A program made the position numbers and the translations under genes. From Membranipora membranacea (lineage: Eukaryota > Bryozoa > Gymnolaemata > Cheilostomatida > Membraniporidae), in the NCBI GenBank assembly GCA_914767715.1, contig OU612067.1, forward strand, positions 22,358,162 to 22,422,161: a stretch of 64,000 bases of DNA, read 5' to 3'. This document shows positions 1-12,600 of this stretch, in pieces. Under the pieces are notes generated by a model that worked only from the letters and a program-made list of their open reading frames with translations, searched no databases and was not told the origin of the DNA. Each line of letters opens with the position of its first letter. Position 1 is the first letter of the stretch.

Positions 1-622
1 TGTATTGAGCTTCAGCATATCTGTCCAATGAAGTTGGCTTTCTACGGTGACACTCAAAGAGAACCAGATCACTGCAGCGGACCTTACATTGACATTGACT
101 AACACTAGTTAAATCAGTAGCCGTCCCTATCACACACTCATGAGTGTGCTGTTTGTATTGTGTGACATCCTTAGCCTTCTCCATCTGTTTTTTGACTCTA
201 TTACATGTAGATTTCAGTTTCAGTTCATGCGATTCCCGCAAATTCTGCAGGTATTCCCATTTTTGAGAAAGCACACACTCAACATTCACAGTTGTCAAGG
301 AATCACTATAAGCTAGTTGAGATGGAAATTTTACATTCTCACAGCTTCCAAGGGCCACAATCACCTGATCACTGACTCCAATTCTGGGGTTATCTTGAAA
401 TGATATGGTTTTCTCATAACAGTCGCGACTTTTCCTAGTTCTAGTTAGCCGAGATTTTGCTATGACCCTACATAAAACAACACTGTCCTTTACATCTGCA
501 CTTGCTACACAACCACTGATAGAGATATTGCTTGCTCCTTTGAGACCATTCTCTTCTGCCACACAGCCTTTCAGGCCCATATCGATAGTGTTCTTCAGAT
601 CTGAAACATCTTGGGCTGTCAA
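1..622 (-). CDS. LRR gene exon, C-terminal region (open at left edge)
   Basis: The minus-strand frame is open from the acceptor (CAG at 623-625) to base 1, at least 207 codons. It begins LTAQDVSDLKNTIDMGLKGC in phase 0, joining the phase-0 end of exon 1127-1621. It is rich in Cys, Ser and Lys, with one probable helical stretch (QKWEYLQNLRESHELKLK). I do not recognise the domain. No membrane segment is seen. Confidence 0.65.
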   Translation of the reverse strand, partial: MTAQDVSDLKNTIDMGLKGCVAEENGLKGASNISISGCVASADVKDSVVLCRVIAKSRLTRTRKSRDCYEKTISFQDNPRIGVSDQVIVALGSCENVKFPSQLAYSDSLTTVNVECVLSQKWEYLQNLRESHELKLKSTCNRVKKQMEKAKDVTQYKQHTHECVIGTATDLTSVSQCQCKVRCSDLVLFECHRRKPTSLDRYAEAQY

Positions 623-3600
623 CTGTAACAAAAATCATTAGCAAATCAGAAGCTGAAGATCGAATCTTCAAGCTTGCCATATAAAAGAGGATGTATTTGA
701 GTTTTTTAGTGACTGCAAAATTAAGCAATATTTGTACTCAAACTATACACATGGGTGCTTTGAATAGCAATTGAAATAAAAATAATCTACAGAGCTTTAC
801 AAATGATGTGAACATCTGTACAAGTATTAATTGTCCAGTAGCGGTAAGCTGTAGGCATAATCTTATAATAATACTTGACAAGGACACTATATGGAGCATA
901 ATAATATTGAGACACCAAGGCATCTAGTTGTGTGTTATGCTACATCATTGAATTTATATGTTAGCATTGGTGTAATAATTGACCCATATAACAGATGTTT
1001 TCATTGATAACTCAATCGATTTCGATCAGATTTAGAGGATTAAACAGTTAGATAAAAGGTTTCGTTTGAAAATAATTTTTTTTGAGGATATAGAATATCA
1101 TAATAATATGTGTCGATTGAACTCACGTTATCTTTGTTGAAGACACTCAACTCGAAATGACCTTTCAGTCTGCGCCCTGGATCCATAGACGGTTCTTCGA
1201 AATCCGCATCTACTGAGACTGAGAGAAGTTCAGGGCCGGTTGGTTCGATTTGAAGTGTTACAGATTTGTTAACAGGCATATGTTCGGCTTTATGCACGGA
1301 AAGAAATTTGACAGCGGTGACAGCAGTCAGCTCAATGACAGAAAGTTTATCTATATCCCCATTGATATGAGCTACAGATGCTATCCACGCTCCGTCCTCA
1401 GTTGTTCCACCTGTTATATGCGGTGGCTTGTCTTTGAGAAGAAGCAGACCTTCACGAAGAAATACTAGTGCATCAGCTTCACTTTCTTCACCAACCAGTA
1501 AGCCGCAAGCGACCACAACGGCTGAAACAACATTACTTTCAGGATCGTGATATTCCCTTATGTGTGATGTCACTTCACTGAGTTTTTGACGAACTTTGAA
1601 GAGATTAGTGCTTTCCCTCTTCTGTAAAAGATAATAAATGATGTCTCATAAACAGCCAGAATATCTGCAGTTTCTCGTTCTCACATCTTGTCTTTTCATA
1701 CTAAGATGATAAGAAACATCAACAGCAACATTTTCTGGTCAGCATTGTCTTTTACCATTTCTTAAAGCCCTATACCATAATAAAGTTTGATCGTCACAAA
1801 TATATCATCCATCCATCCTAAGCATGATTGTCTTGGTACATTATTTAATTACTCATGCAAAGTTTAATTCTTCCTGTGTTGATTTCCTGATATTTTTTTT
1901 TGAGCTAATAGAGGTGAATTATGAAGCTTCATGTGACTAGTTTGATAACGTTTTTCATCGAAGAGTTTTTAAGGTAAAAATCAGTACCAACTGATCACAA
2001 CAAGCTGCTTACCCTACTGCCATTTTTTCAAACTCAAAATCACTCTAAATAGATCAATAAAAACCGGAGAACTGTGAATTACACTAGGTCAGATTACTAC
2101 CAGTGATTAAGAATCTAAAAATAAGGTCAACTTTTGGTATCATATAATAGGATCAGTTAAAGTTTGTAGTAGAAAACTAAGCCAGTAAACTATGTACCTT
2201 GGAGGGACGCATGAATCGTTCAAACTTCTGAGAATTGAAATATCTGCTCTTAGAGGGGCTTTCCGGCTCATCAATGGTAACCATCACATCGTTGTGCTTG
2301 AATAAGTAAGACCTCTCCGAAATTTGTTGGATTGGAGACAAGATGTCATCTTCCTCACACCAGTATGCTCCTTCTGCATCATCTTCGTAATCACTCTCGT
2401 CATCACAACTATATTCTGGCAGAGCTTTGGTAATAATGAATCTAGGGTTGTGCTTCAATAAAGCATCTTTCTTTGCAGCAGGCAATGATCCAAAGGATTC
2501 CTCACAACTTTCTGTAATGAACTGATGCAGAAGATCATTGAAGACAATGTGGGTGCTAACCTTTTGGTACTCAGCTAGGCATCCATCCACAGGCTTATCA
2601 AGAGATCCAGAAATCAGGTGATATATTGAGCTCTCAGTTTTCTTTGAGCGCATCCAGACTACTGTGACTTGGGAACATCCATCAGAAACACGATAATCTG
2701 TTATTGTTTTCCTTGCGTCATTCTCCATCTTTACAAAATTCTGCAAAACAGTTTCAAATATCTTTTTAAAACAAGTATCCAAAGATACTCCTTAAAAGTA
2801 CTCTACAAATCAAAAAGGCACTAACTTTTAACATTGAAACTTGTATATCATTCTGACCATTTATAAACCATCGAAAATGGCCATGTTTGGGGTCATCGCG
2901 CAATGACGTTGAAAACTTGTCCACCAAGCTGTTTTTGTGGTCACACATAAGTAATTCCAGTTCTCTTCCTGGCTTTTATGATTGCTTATTCAAGTGAAAA
3001 CCAAATTTCATATTGTAAATAGGCCTAGCCTCAAATTTGACATTTATATTCGGGATATTGGAGTTGTAAAAGCCTGCAGTTTTTTTCACCTATATAATCA
3101 AGAAAATACAACTTAGATCAGATAATTCCTTGCTAAGATAATGAGTTATTTTCTTTCCTCCTGTCACCAAGTGCTAGTATTTCAGCCTGAGACTTATAAC
3201 AACAGACGAATTTCAATTACCTTGGGTGGATTATTGTGCAGTGCCCATTTATCAGTTGGTTTTGTAAGGGGCAGAGCTTTAAAGCTAAAAACGGGTTATA
3301 GGGTGACAAAGGCGCTTTCAACGTGGATAGGATTCTGACTGGAGAGAACATCGGACCACTAAAACAAAATACGAGAAATGCTCACCCTGCTGACAGAGGA
3401 AAACCTATTCTGTGTGGTCAGAAACTACACACATGCAGAATCTGGTGCACATATGTCCCAAAAACACATATACCTAGCATACTGTGAAGCAAGTGCAGTT
3501 CACACTGAGATTAACTCACCCTTTTGAGAAAACTTTTCTCAAAATGTCTCTGATTACTGGCTCTCTTAAATTGTTTGTAAAGGAACAGGTTTCTTGGTAT

Positions 3601-6600
3601 CATTTTTGAGCTTGAAAGGAGATCTAGACAGCTATCACAAGTGATGGCAAATTGTCAGATTTTGGCGAGACAGGATGAGACCGAGACAGCAAGAAAATTC
3701 GGGACGAGACCGGGACGAAACCGAGACATATATCGATGCCGATAAAACATTCTTCAGATATCATAAATTTAAAAGAATGGTGGATATTCATTCACTATCA
3801 CTAATGCAATCAGCTTATAGTTATAGTACATTTGATTCAAGTTGTAACTTATCATCTATAGCAATAAGGAACTATGTTGAGACAAAGTTTCATCAAATTC
3901 TGTCAAGTATTTATTTAATTATAGAAGGCCACATGCACGCTGTGCAAATTTCCATTAATTCTTGCAAATTAAATTTCATACGAATATCAGCAACAAGGAT
4001 TTCAAGAAATTTATTGAAATCCTTGCTGCCACACATGATTGTCATTGCCCAAATTCGTACTCATGATTTGTGGGTGTAATCCTACTGTAATCCTCCTCAG
4101 CCAATCTAAACCATAGGCCTATATTGATAACTAATTTGTTAAACCAAGGAGATGCTGTTTCTTCTTGTTTATTGTACCAACCAGTCCAGTGACACAGCTT
4201 CTGGATATGCTTAAGGCTCAACTATCTCCTCATATTTATACAATTTGATACCCCATTAGTTATTGTATCCCTTCTCCCTCTTGCCCCAGGTCCAAATCAA
4301 TGAGAAAGCTCCACATTGACCATCCATTCCATCTTTTTAACGGAAGTCGTTTACATAAATATGGCCTTGACTTATCAATCAAAACTGACAGCCAATCAAT
4401 TAAATCTGACAGCCAGTCAGATAACATTTCAGTTTAATAATTGCAGAAAAAGCATGACTAATAACTATCTTTCCATCATATGATGTCTGAATTTCATATG
4501 ACATCATATAATAACAGTGGCGTGTGGGTAAGAGCGTGGACTGCTGATCACTAGGTCACTGGTTCAAGTCTGGGTGAAGGCATGTTTTGACCAGCTACTA
4601 CCATTTACAATGCGAGTAGTCCCGACCTGTAGTAAGAGTTGCCTGTCTCGACGGGACAAGGTACTGTCCTGAGGAGACCATTCCCGCGAGACCGGGAATT
4701 GTCCTGTCTCGTTGCCATCACTAGCTATCACACATGCATTTGCATGAAAAAAAAGTCTTCAGGGTTACTTGGTCTGGTAGGTTTGTGGGTTATAAGTTAA
4801 CACTATTAAGTTGTCTACTCATGCACAGCCAAACTTGTCCAGGCGATTTGTAATGAGCCTCTTATTGGGGAAATACAGTAATATTAGTGACTATTGTGGT
4901 TAGATAACAACTTTTGCAAATACATGGCAAAGTCACTCACATGTCTGTCGATGACATAAAAGTTCAAAAGAAAGTTTTATAATTTGTATACACACTATTT
5001 AATGAGTTGAGACCCGCTAATCAAAACAACCTTCATTTCTGTTATGAGCCCAAGTTGAAGAAGAGATTAGAAGAACCACCATACCAAAGATTATAAATAC
5101 TGACTGTACACTACAATCAATGACTATGACCCATTCCCTGTCCACAACTTTTCAAGGCTGCTGCGCTTGTTTGCTCTGTTTAAATAAGGTTACACTGGAG
5201 CAATGGATTTTCCCGGCTGACAAAGCCTTGCTTATTTCAGATTTACCTAAAAATGGTCCATACAATGCTTTATGGTTAGTACCAAATCTTGCGATAATAT
5301 CCAACACTAGCCCCCCAAATAAGATCCATACTGATGAAATAACTCAAAAATTCAACAAATTAATTTCCTATGTGACTGATGTGTGCTTTGACTTAGGTTT
5401 TCATATGGCCTGCTGCACTCAGCCAGTAATAGTAATAGTCCATGTTTAGATGTGCTGAGTATCTGTGATGCACAGATGGACAAGATCTGATGTAAAATAA
5501 TATAGAAAGTTTCTCAAGGTATCTCACTGCTAACACGATTATCAATACTCCTCTTTAGGAGGCAGTTAAATTAATTTACTTTTTACATCACCCTGAAGTC
5601 CGAAATAACTTGATGACAAATTTCTTTAGTTCAATTTACTTTGTGACTTGTAAATTCCAGTTTTTGATGTAAACAACAAAGTTTATCCGAGAAAATCTTG
5701 TGTGTCCAAACATCAGAATATTTGCGAAAATTGTTGCAAAGATTCTCAAAACTTCAAATCACTCAGTATTAATCATTGCATGCTTTGGATTTTAACATCA
5801 TCCTAACGCTTGAAATGTCCCGGTTTTAAAAACAAATTAATATAGTTTTATGTGCAATTTAGAAAAACATACGGTCTACCTGTGTAAATATTGTATCTTC
5901 CATTGAAATTCTTTTGAAAGCCACTAATCATAAAGTTAATAATAGAAGCATATCACGCGTTTACATGCGGGCTGAAGACAGAGTTTGATTGGAATGTCAT
6001 ATCTTAGTATTTATAATCTTAGATACAATCCATGTACCCACAATCTCATTTATTCATCATATCAATATAAACCAAAACCTTGAAATACTTAAAGTCCCTC
6101 GACCGGTATATAAGGGCCAGTCAATGTAAAGCGATCACCCAGCCATATCAAATTCAAATGGGGTTAGCAGCATTCAAATTCCTCCTGCTTTTTCGGAATT
6201 AAGAGGAGAAGCAGTGAATTATTTTTAATGGGAATCAGACAAGCTGATGCGGAATTGTGTGATACACATGCCCAATAAATTTTCATTCCAATAATGGCAT
6301 TGGAAAGTGGTGAAAATATGACTAATGTCATACGAAATTGCCCAGTTCCGATGATTTCAAATCATCCGCTTCAAAATATACGAGCTCTTATTGGTCAATT
6401 TTGACGTTATGATTTATGGTTTTAGAGGTTGCCTAGATACCGTTGTCAAGATTGAAATTGACCGTTGTAATTAAACCCTATAATCCCAAGTGTGATGAGC
6501 CAACACAACAATAGCTATATCATAGCTTCTATTCAACTTTATTTATGGGTGTCTGCGAATCACAATTTCTTATATAACACACTTGACCACTTGAGAACGC

Positions 6601-9600
6601 AACGTGGACTGGCTGTTAGAGGCGGAGACCAAGGCCATTCTCCGCCTCTAATTACATTGATCAGCCAATGGTCTTGCCTGTCACTTCACATGATTAATCC
6701 CCGTGCACCCCCTTCGATTCCTACCTCTTTAAGCGATGTATTGATCTGCCTTTATATTGCCAATTTCTATCTCAAGCAGTAAACAATTAACAGAAAATGT
6801 TGTATCTGTCAAAGCACTGTGGATTATTTTCAGTGGCCGAAATCATACAGATTTAAACTTCGGTGGTGGGACTACCTCAGGGATATTTCCCTATGATAAT
6901 CACATGGACTCGATGTCTATTTGCTACAATTGCCTCCTAAATGATATTCAATCTCGCTCTCACTGGATCTGTTAATCTCACTGTAATTTTCACTCTCACT
7001 GTCGGATGAGCTAGAGTTGAAATTTTTGCCACGCTTGATTTCGATTGTAATTGCTGTGTCATTCAATTATGACATGTTATACACTATCCCATTTTACCAG
7101 CAAAGCCACATAACATGGGACAGATTAACTTTGCCTTGTATTCATTCATTCACTCAATAGATAAATTCCGTGTGGTTTGATATTGTATGCAGGGAATATC
7201 AAAACCACTGTGTCATAACAAACAAAAAGTTTCATTTACGAGATACTGTATATTCCCATTATAATCTAAGGTACTAAAAAGGTACTATTTTCAACAAGTG
7301 ATCACAACTCCAGAGGAGAAAAATAGTACCTTTTGAGTACCTTCTCATCCCAACTTAGAGTGAAAATAATTCTTAACTGGGCCACAGGCTGCTTTTGGAC
7401 ATAGCATAATGTTCTAAACTAGACTGAGAGCTCTAGAATGATACCAAAAACCTGTTCCCTTTACACTCACTTCAATATGGAGGTCTTGAAAATACTTTCT
7501 CACAGCTTCTACACCTTGCGTACAGACACCTAGTGGTGGAGATGTTAGAGAATCATAGTCATCATCACACTTTACTTCTTCTAATGTTGGTATACTGAAT
7601 ATATTCTCGGGGATGGTTGTGAGAGATCCGTTGTGCCTGATGTCCAGGGACTTCAGATTGATCAGCTGGCTGATACTGCAAATGAACAGAAGATGTATTT
7701 TGTGTGAGCCGGTAGAAATGGTCATCTGGTAATCATCTCATTCAAAGGGGATAATGCTGGGAAGAGAGGGATGTGGCAAAGTATGCTGAATCGTTGGCCA
7801 AGTAGAACCTTACTACAACTTATTTATAGTAATTAAGTTGAAATGGATATAAGATCCTTTTAACTAACAAAATGAAAATGCTCCAATTCAATTTCAATGA
7901 CAATCGAGAATAATATTGATGAATGCATACGAATGTTTATATACGTGTTTCTGTAATATTTATCAAGACTAGACGATATTGGACAGATTTCATTAACTTC
8001 AACCTCAAAAACATTTCTGAGATAAACTCATCTAGACTCACATAATCTGTAAGTATTTAAAAAATTATAGTGTATGGATTCGAGGAAGGGACACAGGGGT
8101 CAGTGAATATCAACTTTCTGTACACTGCTGGAATGCTTCATAGCTACTGATCAGTAACAGCTAATAAAAATGTGATTGGATGACGTTGTGTCATTTCATC
8201 AAAGAAATGAGGCCAAAAAGGCTGTTTTTTACCAAAGTGGGTGGCTGAGCTGATATGATTGCTGTGTATTTCAAAACAGGTTATATTTATTCTTAGAGAT
8301 ATAGTTGAAAATAATATGTGATGGGCCTAAAGTGGCGTTTTATGTCACGTAGTTATGCGAGTGATCTTTTAAATTTGATGATTTAATGTGAAATTTTTAT
8401 GCTACGATTTGAGACAGATCGGATAATTTTTGCTTTTTCCCACTGAAGTGCTGTTTGAATGACGCAAAACAAAAAATTATCAAGATCAGCGGGAGTAGAT
8501 AAATTTTGCCTCATTTTTACATAAAGCCAAACATGCTGTCAAAAGGACCTTTACAAAGGCTAGACTTTTTAAAATAAAATTTGTCTGGCCTAAATAATGG
8601 TCCTTTTGACAGGATGTTTTGCGCTATAGAAAAATGACGCGAAATATATTTACATTTGATATCTGCGCTGATCTTGATATATTTGCACTGCCAAATTTGG
8701 AAGAGCATCAGTTTAACGGTGAAGATTGTTGTCAATAAATATGTTAAGAAAGAATTGTTATACTGCTGAAAATTTGGGTGTGGGTCATTCAAACAACGCT
8801 ACAGTCGATAAAAGCGAAAATATTCAGTCTGTCTCAAATTGTTGCTTAAAATTTCAAATTATTGATCATCAAATTTCAAAAATCACGTGATGTAAAATGC
8901 TGCATCAGGCTCATCATATTTTATTTTCGACCAAAAATTGGGATGGACTATATCACTTAGAAAAAATATGACCTGTTTTGAATTTTTTAGCAATCTAATA
9001 AGCTCAGCCATCCACATTGCTAAAAACACCGTTTTCAACATCATATTTTCGTGATGAAATAATGCAATGTCATCCAATCACATTTTTGATGAGCTGTTAC
9101 TGATCAGCATCTTTCAATCGGTATAGAAAGTCGATATTCGCTGACATCATTGTCTCTACCTTAAGGACACGCTTACACACGTGTGCGCACATACATTAGA
9201 TATAGGATACTGAAACAAACATAGAGATAAATGGACGTATGTAGGATAAAACTATTTTATTTTTATATCTGCCATGATAGTGTATATTTTCAATTTTAAA
9301 TCCTTTGTATTAGCCCTTATACTTAGAATGGATAATTTACACAATTTGGTAAATGAATCAATATGATCTTGCTCTATTTCAATATTTAATTTTAATTCAT
9401 GCTAATAAGCTCTATAGTTATAGTTGATAAATTACCCACCTTTCTGGAAATGATGATAGATTACATGAGTTCACAGATAAACTCTTCAATGACCTCATCA
9501 TACCTATACTACCAGGTAATGTGTGTAGATTCTCATTAGCTGACACATGGAACTCCTCTAGAGCAGTCAGTGAGCCAATACTATAATAAATACATAAATA

Positions 9601-12600
9601 TATGTGTGGGTCACCACAAGAATATATCTCCGTCACAAGTTACAATAATTTATGATGGGCGTGATGATTTAATTTCAACTTTAATTTCATCATGGATGAG
9701 CTTCATACCTATAATGGATGAATAACTCACCTCTCTGGTAATGCTGATAGATTACATGAGGACACAGATAAACTCTTCAATGACCTCATCATACCTATAC
9801 TATCAGGTAATGTGTGTAGATTCTCATTAGCTGACACATGGAACTCCTCTAGAGCAGTCAGTGAGCCAATACTATAATAAATACATAAATATATGTGAGG
9901 GTCACCACAAGAATATATCTCAGTCACAAGTTACAATAATTTATGATGGGCATGATGATTTACTTTCAATTTTAATTTCATCATGGATGAGCTTGATACC
10001 TATAATGGATGAATAACTCACCTCTCTGGTAATGCTGATAGATTACATGAGGACACAGATAAACTCTTCAATGACCTCATCATACCTATACTATCAGGTA
10101 ATGTGTGTAGATAATAATTAGCTGACGCATATAACGTCTCTAGAGCAGTCAGCGAGCCGATACTGCAACAAATACATGAAGATAAATTAGACTAACGATG
10201 AGAAGATAACTCACTGTCACAACTTAAAACAAATCATGATGGTCACGATTTATTTTAAACTTTAATTTAAATTTCATCATAAATAAGCTGCATATTTAAA
10301 ATGGATGAATCGCTCACCTCTTTGGTAATGCTGATAGATTACATGAGAACACAGATAAACTCTTCAATGACCTCATCATACCTATACTATCTGGTAATGT
10401 GTGTAGATTCTTATTCCATGACACACATAACTTCTCTAGAGCAGTCAGTGAGCCGATACTGCAATAAATACATGAAGATAAATTAGACTAACGATGAGAA
10501 GATAACTCACCGTCACAACTTAAAACAAATCATGATTGTCACGATTTATTTTAAACTTTAATTTAAATTTCATCATAAATAAGCTGCATATTGATAATGG
10601 ATGAATAACTCACCTCTCTGGTAATGCTGATAGATTACATGAGAACACAGATAATCTCTTCAATGACCTCATCATACCTATACTATCTGGTAATGTGTGT
10701 AGATTCTTATTCCATGACACACATAACTCCTCTAGAGCAGTCAGTGAGCCGATACTGCAATAAATACATGAAGATAAATTAGACTAACGATGACAAGATA
10801 ACTCAATGTCACAACTTAAAACAAATCATTATGGTCACGATTTATTTTAAACTTTAATTTTAATTTCATCATAAATAAACAGCATATTTATTTTAATGGA
10901 TGAATAACTCACCTCTCTGGTAATGCTGATAGATTACATGAGGACACAGATAAACTCTTCAATGACCTCATCATACCTATACTATCAGGTAATGTGTGTA
11001 GATTCTTAATACCTGACACATCTAACATCTCTAGAGCAGTCAGTGAGCTGATACTGCAACAAATACATTAAGATAAATTAGACTAACGATGTGAAGATAA
11101 CTCACTGTCACATATTAAAATAATTCATGATGGTAATGACTTATTCAAACTTATACTCAAATTTCATCATAAATAAGCTGCATACTTATAATTGATAAAT
11201 TACCCACCTTTCTGGTAATGCTGATAGATCACAGTATGACACATCGATATTCATTCCCCGAATGAAATATCTGCATCGAGTACATCGAACCAAGGAGTTA
11301 AAGACAAGGAGATGCAACAAAGACAGCCTCCTTGATTTTGATGAACTACCCTAATTTAAACAACTATAAAGCTTAACTTCAGAGTTTTCTCCCCTTGTAG
11401 GGAGGAGAGACAACTACCGACAGTGTGAAATTATGACATAAATATAACTGCCGGATACATTGTGAGAGATTATCTCAGTATTTGGAATTTTGTGTTGATA
11501 AAACAGCTAGTGGAAAATTGGTCAAGAGTGAGGCGGTGTAATGGCTCAGTGACTTCAAGACACAGCTGTCAGATCCGCAACCATAGAGGCCCGCACCAAA
11601 TGTCAGCTTCTAGCAAAAGACGCTGTATCACACAATACTTATGCAAGGCATAATGAGTTTGTCATTGACGGTATCCGTACATTTTCCAAATTTCAGTTTC
11701 CCACCAAGCCTTCCTCTCATCTCCTATTATCCCAGCGAGACATTTTCCATCAGGATGTTGCTCGCTATTTCAACAAGACATTTTCGCACTAACCCTTATC
11801 CCACTATTACCTCTTTCAAAGGCCGAGCCTTCAACTTAATGCTGGTAGCTCTTCTAATTTTATGGTTATGTTGGATGTGAGAGAGCCCCCACAAACCAAA
11901 TGCTTACAAAAATACCTACCTCTGTAGCTGATCTTTGTCGGAGATCCTCTCGAGCCTGAGCTCTCTCAGATTAGGTACCAGCTGATGAGGGATAACACTG
12001 CGAATACCCATGGGTGAGATCTGACGGTCACAGGTAGCCGCTTCAAGTTCTGACAAGGTCATGGGTCTGAACTCTTTTTCTTTTTTGTTATAAATTCCAG
12101 GCATTACCATACCATCCCATACTCTGGAACCTAGAAAAAGGGAAACAGAAAATACAAACTAAACCGAATATGATGTTTATTTTGAGAGATCTTCAGCTCT
12201 CACAGCTTGGACCAGGAGCCTCAATAGAATAAGGGGGGGGGGGGGGGCAGAAGCTATGAGATCTTAAGTCCTCACAGCTCACACTCAGGCAGAGATTGAC
12301 ATCAGACGATATTAGGACTAACAAACCCAACTAAGACTCTTGAGGAATCACCACCCTTGTCTAATCGCCTTTATATTCTAAAAATCCTACTTGAAAAAGC
12401 TCCTTTGTTTTTGTTTTTCGCAGTTAAAATATCTTTTTGTACCGAGTTGCCTCCTTGTTGAACCCACAAACGTCGCAAACGTCAAAACGTCGCAATCTAG
12501 CATTCCACTAATGTCGCAATCCCAAAAACTTCGCAACGAAAGGTTTTTATAATGGCGCAAACCCGCTAATGTCGCAATTTTTAAACATCGCAAATGCTCA

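Larger units (their letters stand above)
2973..7470 (-). other. LRR gene intron, non-coding
   Basis: A 4.5-kb intron between the LRR cap exon and the C-terminal exons. Apart from the transposon at 3640-4722 and the inverted repeat at 7269-7343 I see no coding exon; the open frames here lack splice sites or family resemblance. The phase at both sides is 0, so an extra phase-0 exon could be missed. Confidence 0.5.

Noticed and set aside
3675-4079. Plus-strand 134-codon frame within the 1.08-kb transposon
   Set aside because: Its start lies in low-complexity GAGAC repeats, composition is not protein-like, and it has no transposase motif.
9418-9927. Two minus-strand frames beginning MTEIYSCGDPHIYLC
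   Set aside because: The beginning is intron sequence read into the LRR exon; the real exon starts at the acceptor (9580 and 9871).
10301-10486. Plus-strand frame over an LRR exon
   Set aside because: Shadow of the minus-strand LRR exon 10318-10458.
9440-11270. CRISPR-like or satellite array because of ~295-bp periodicity
   Set aside because: The repeat contains a conserved 141-bp coding exon with splice sites; it is an exon duplication in a eukaryotic gene.
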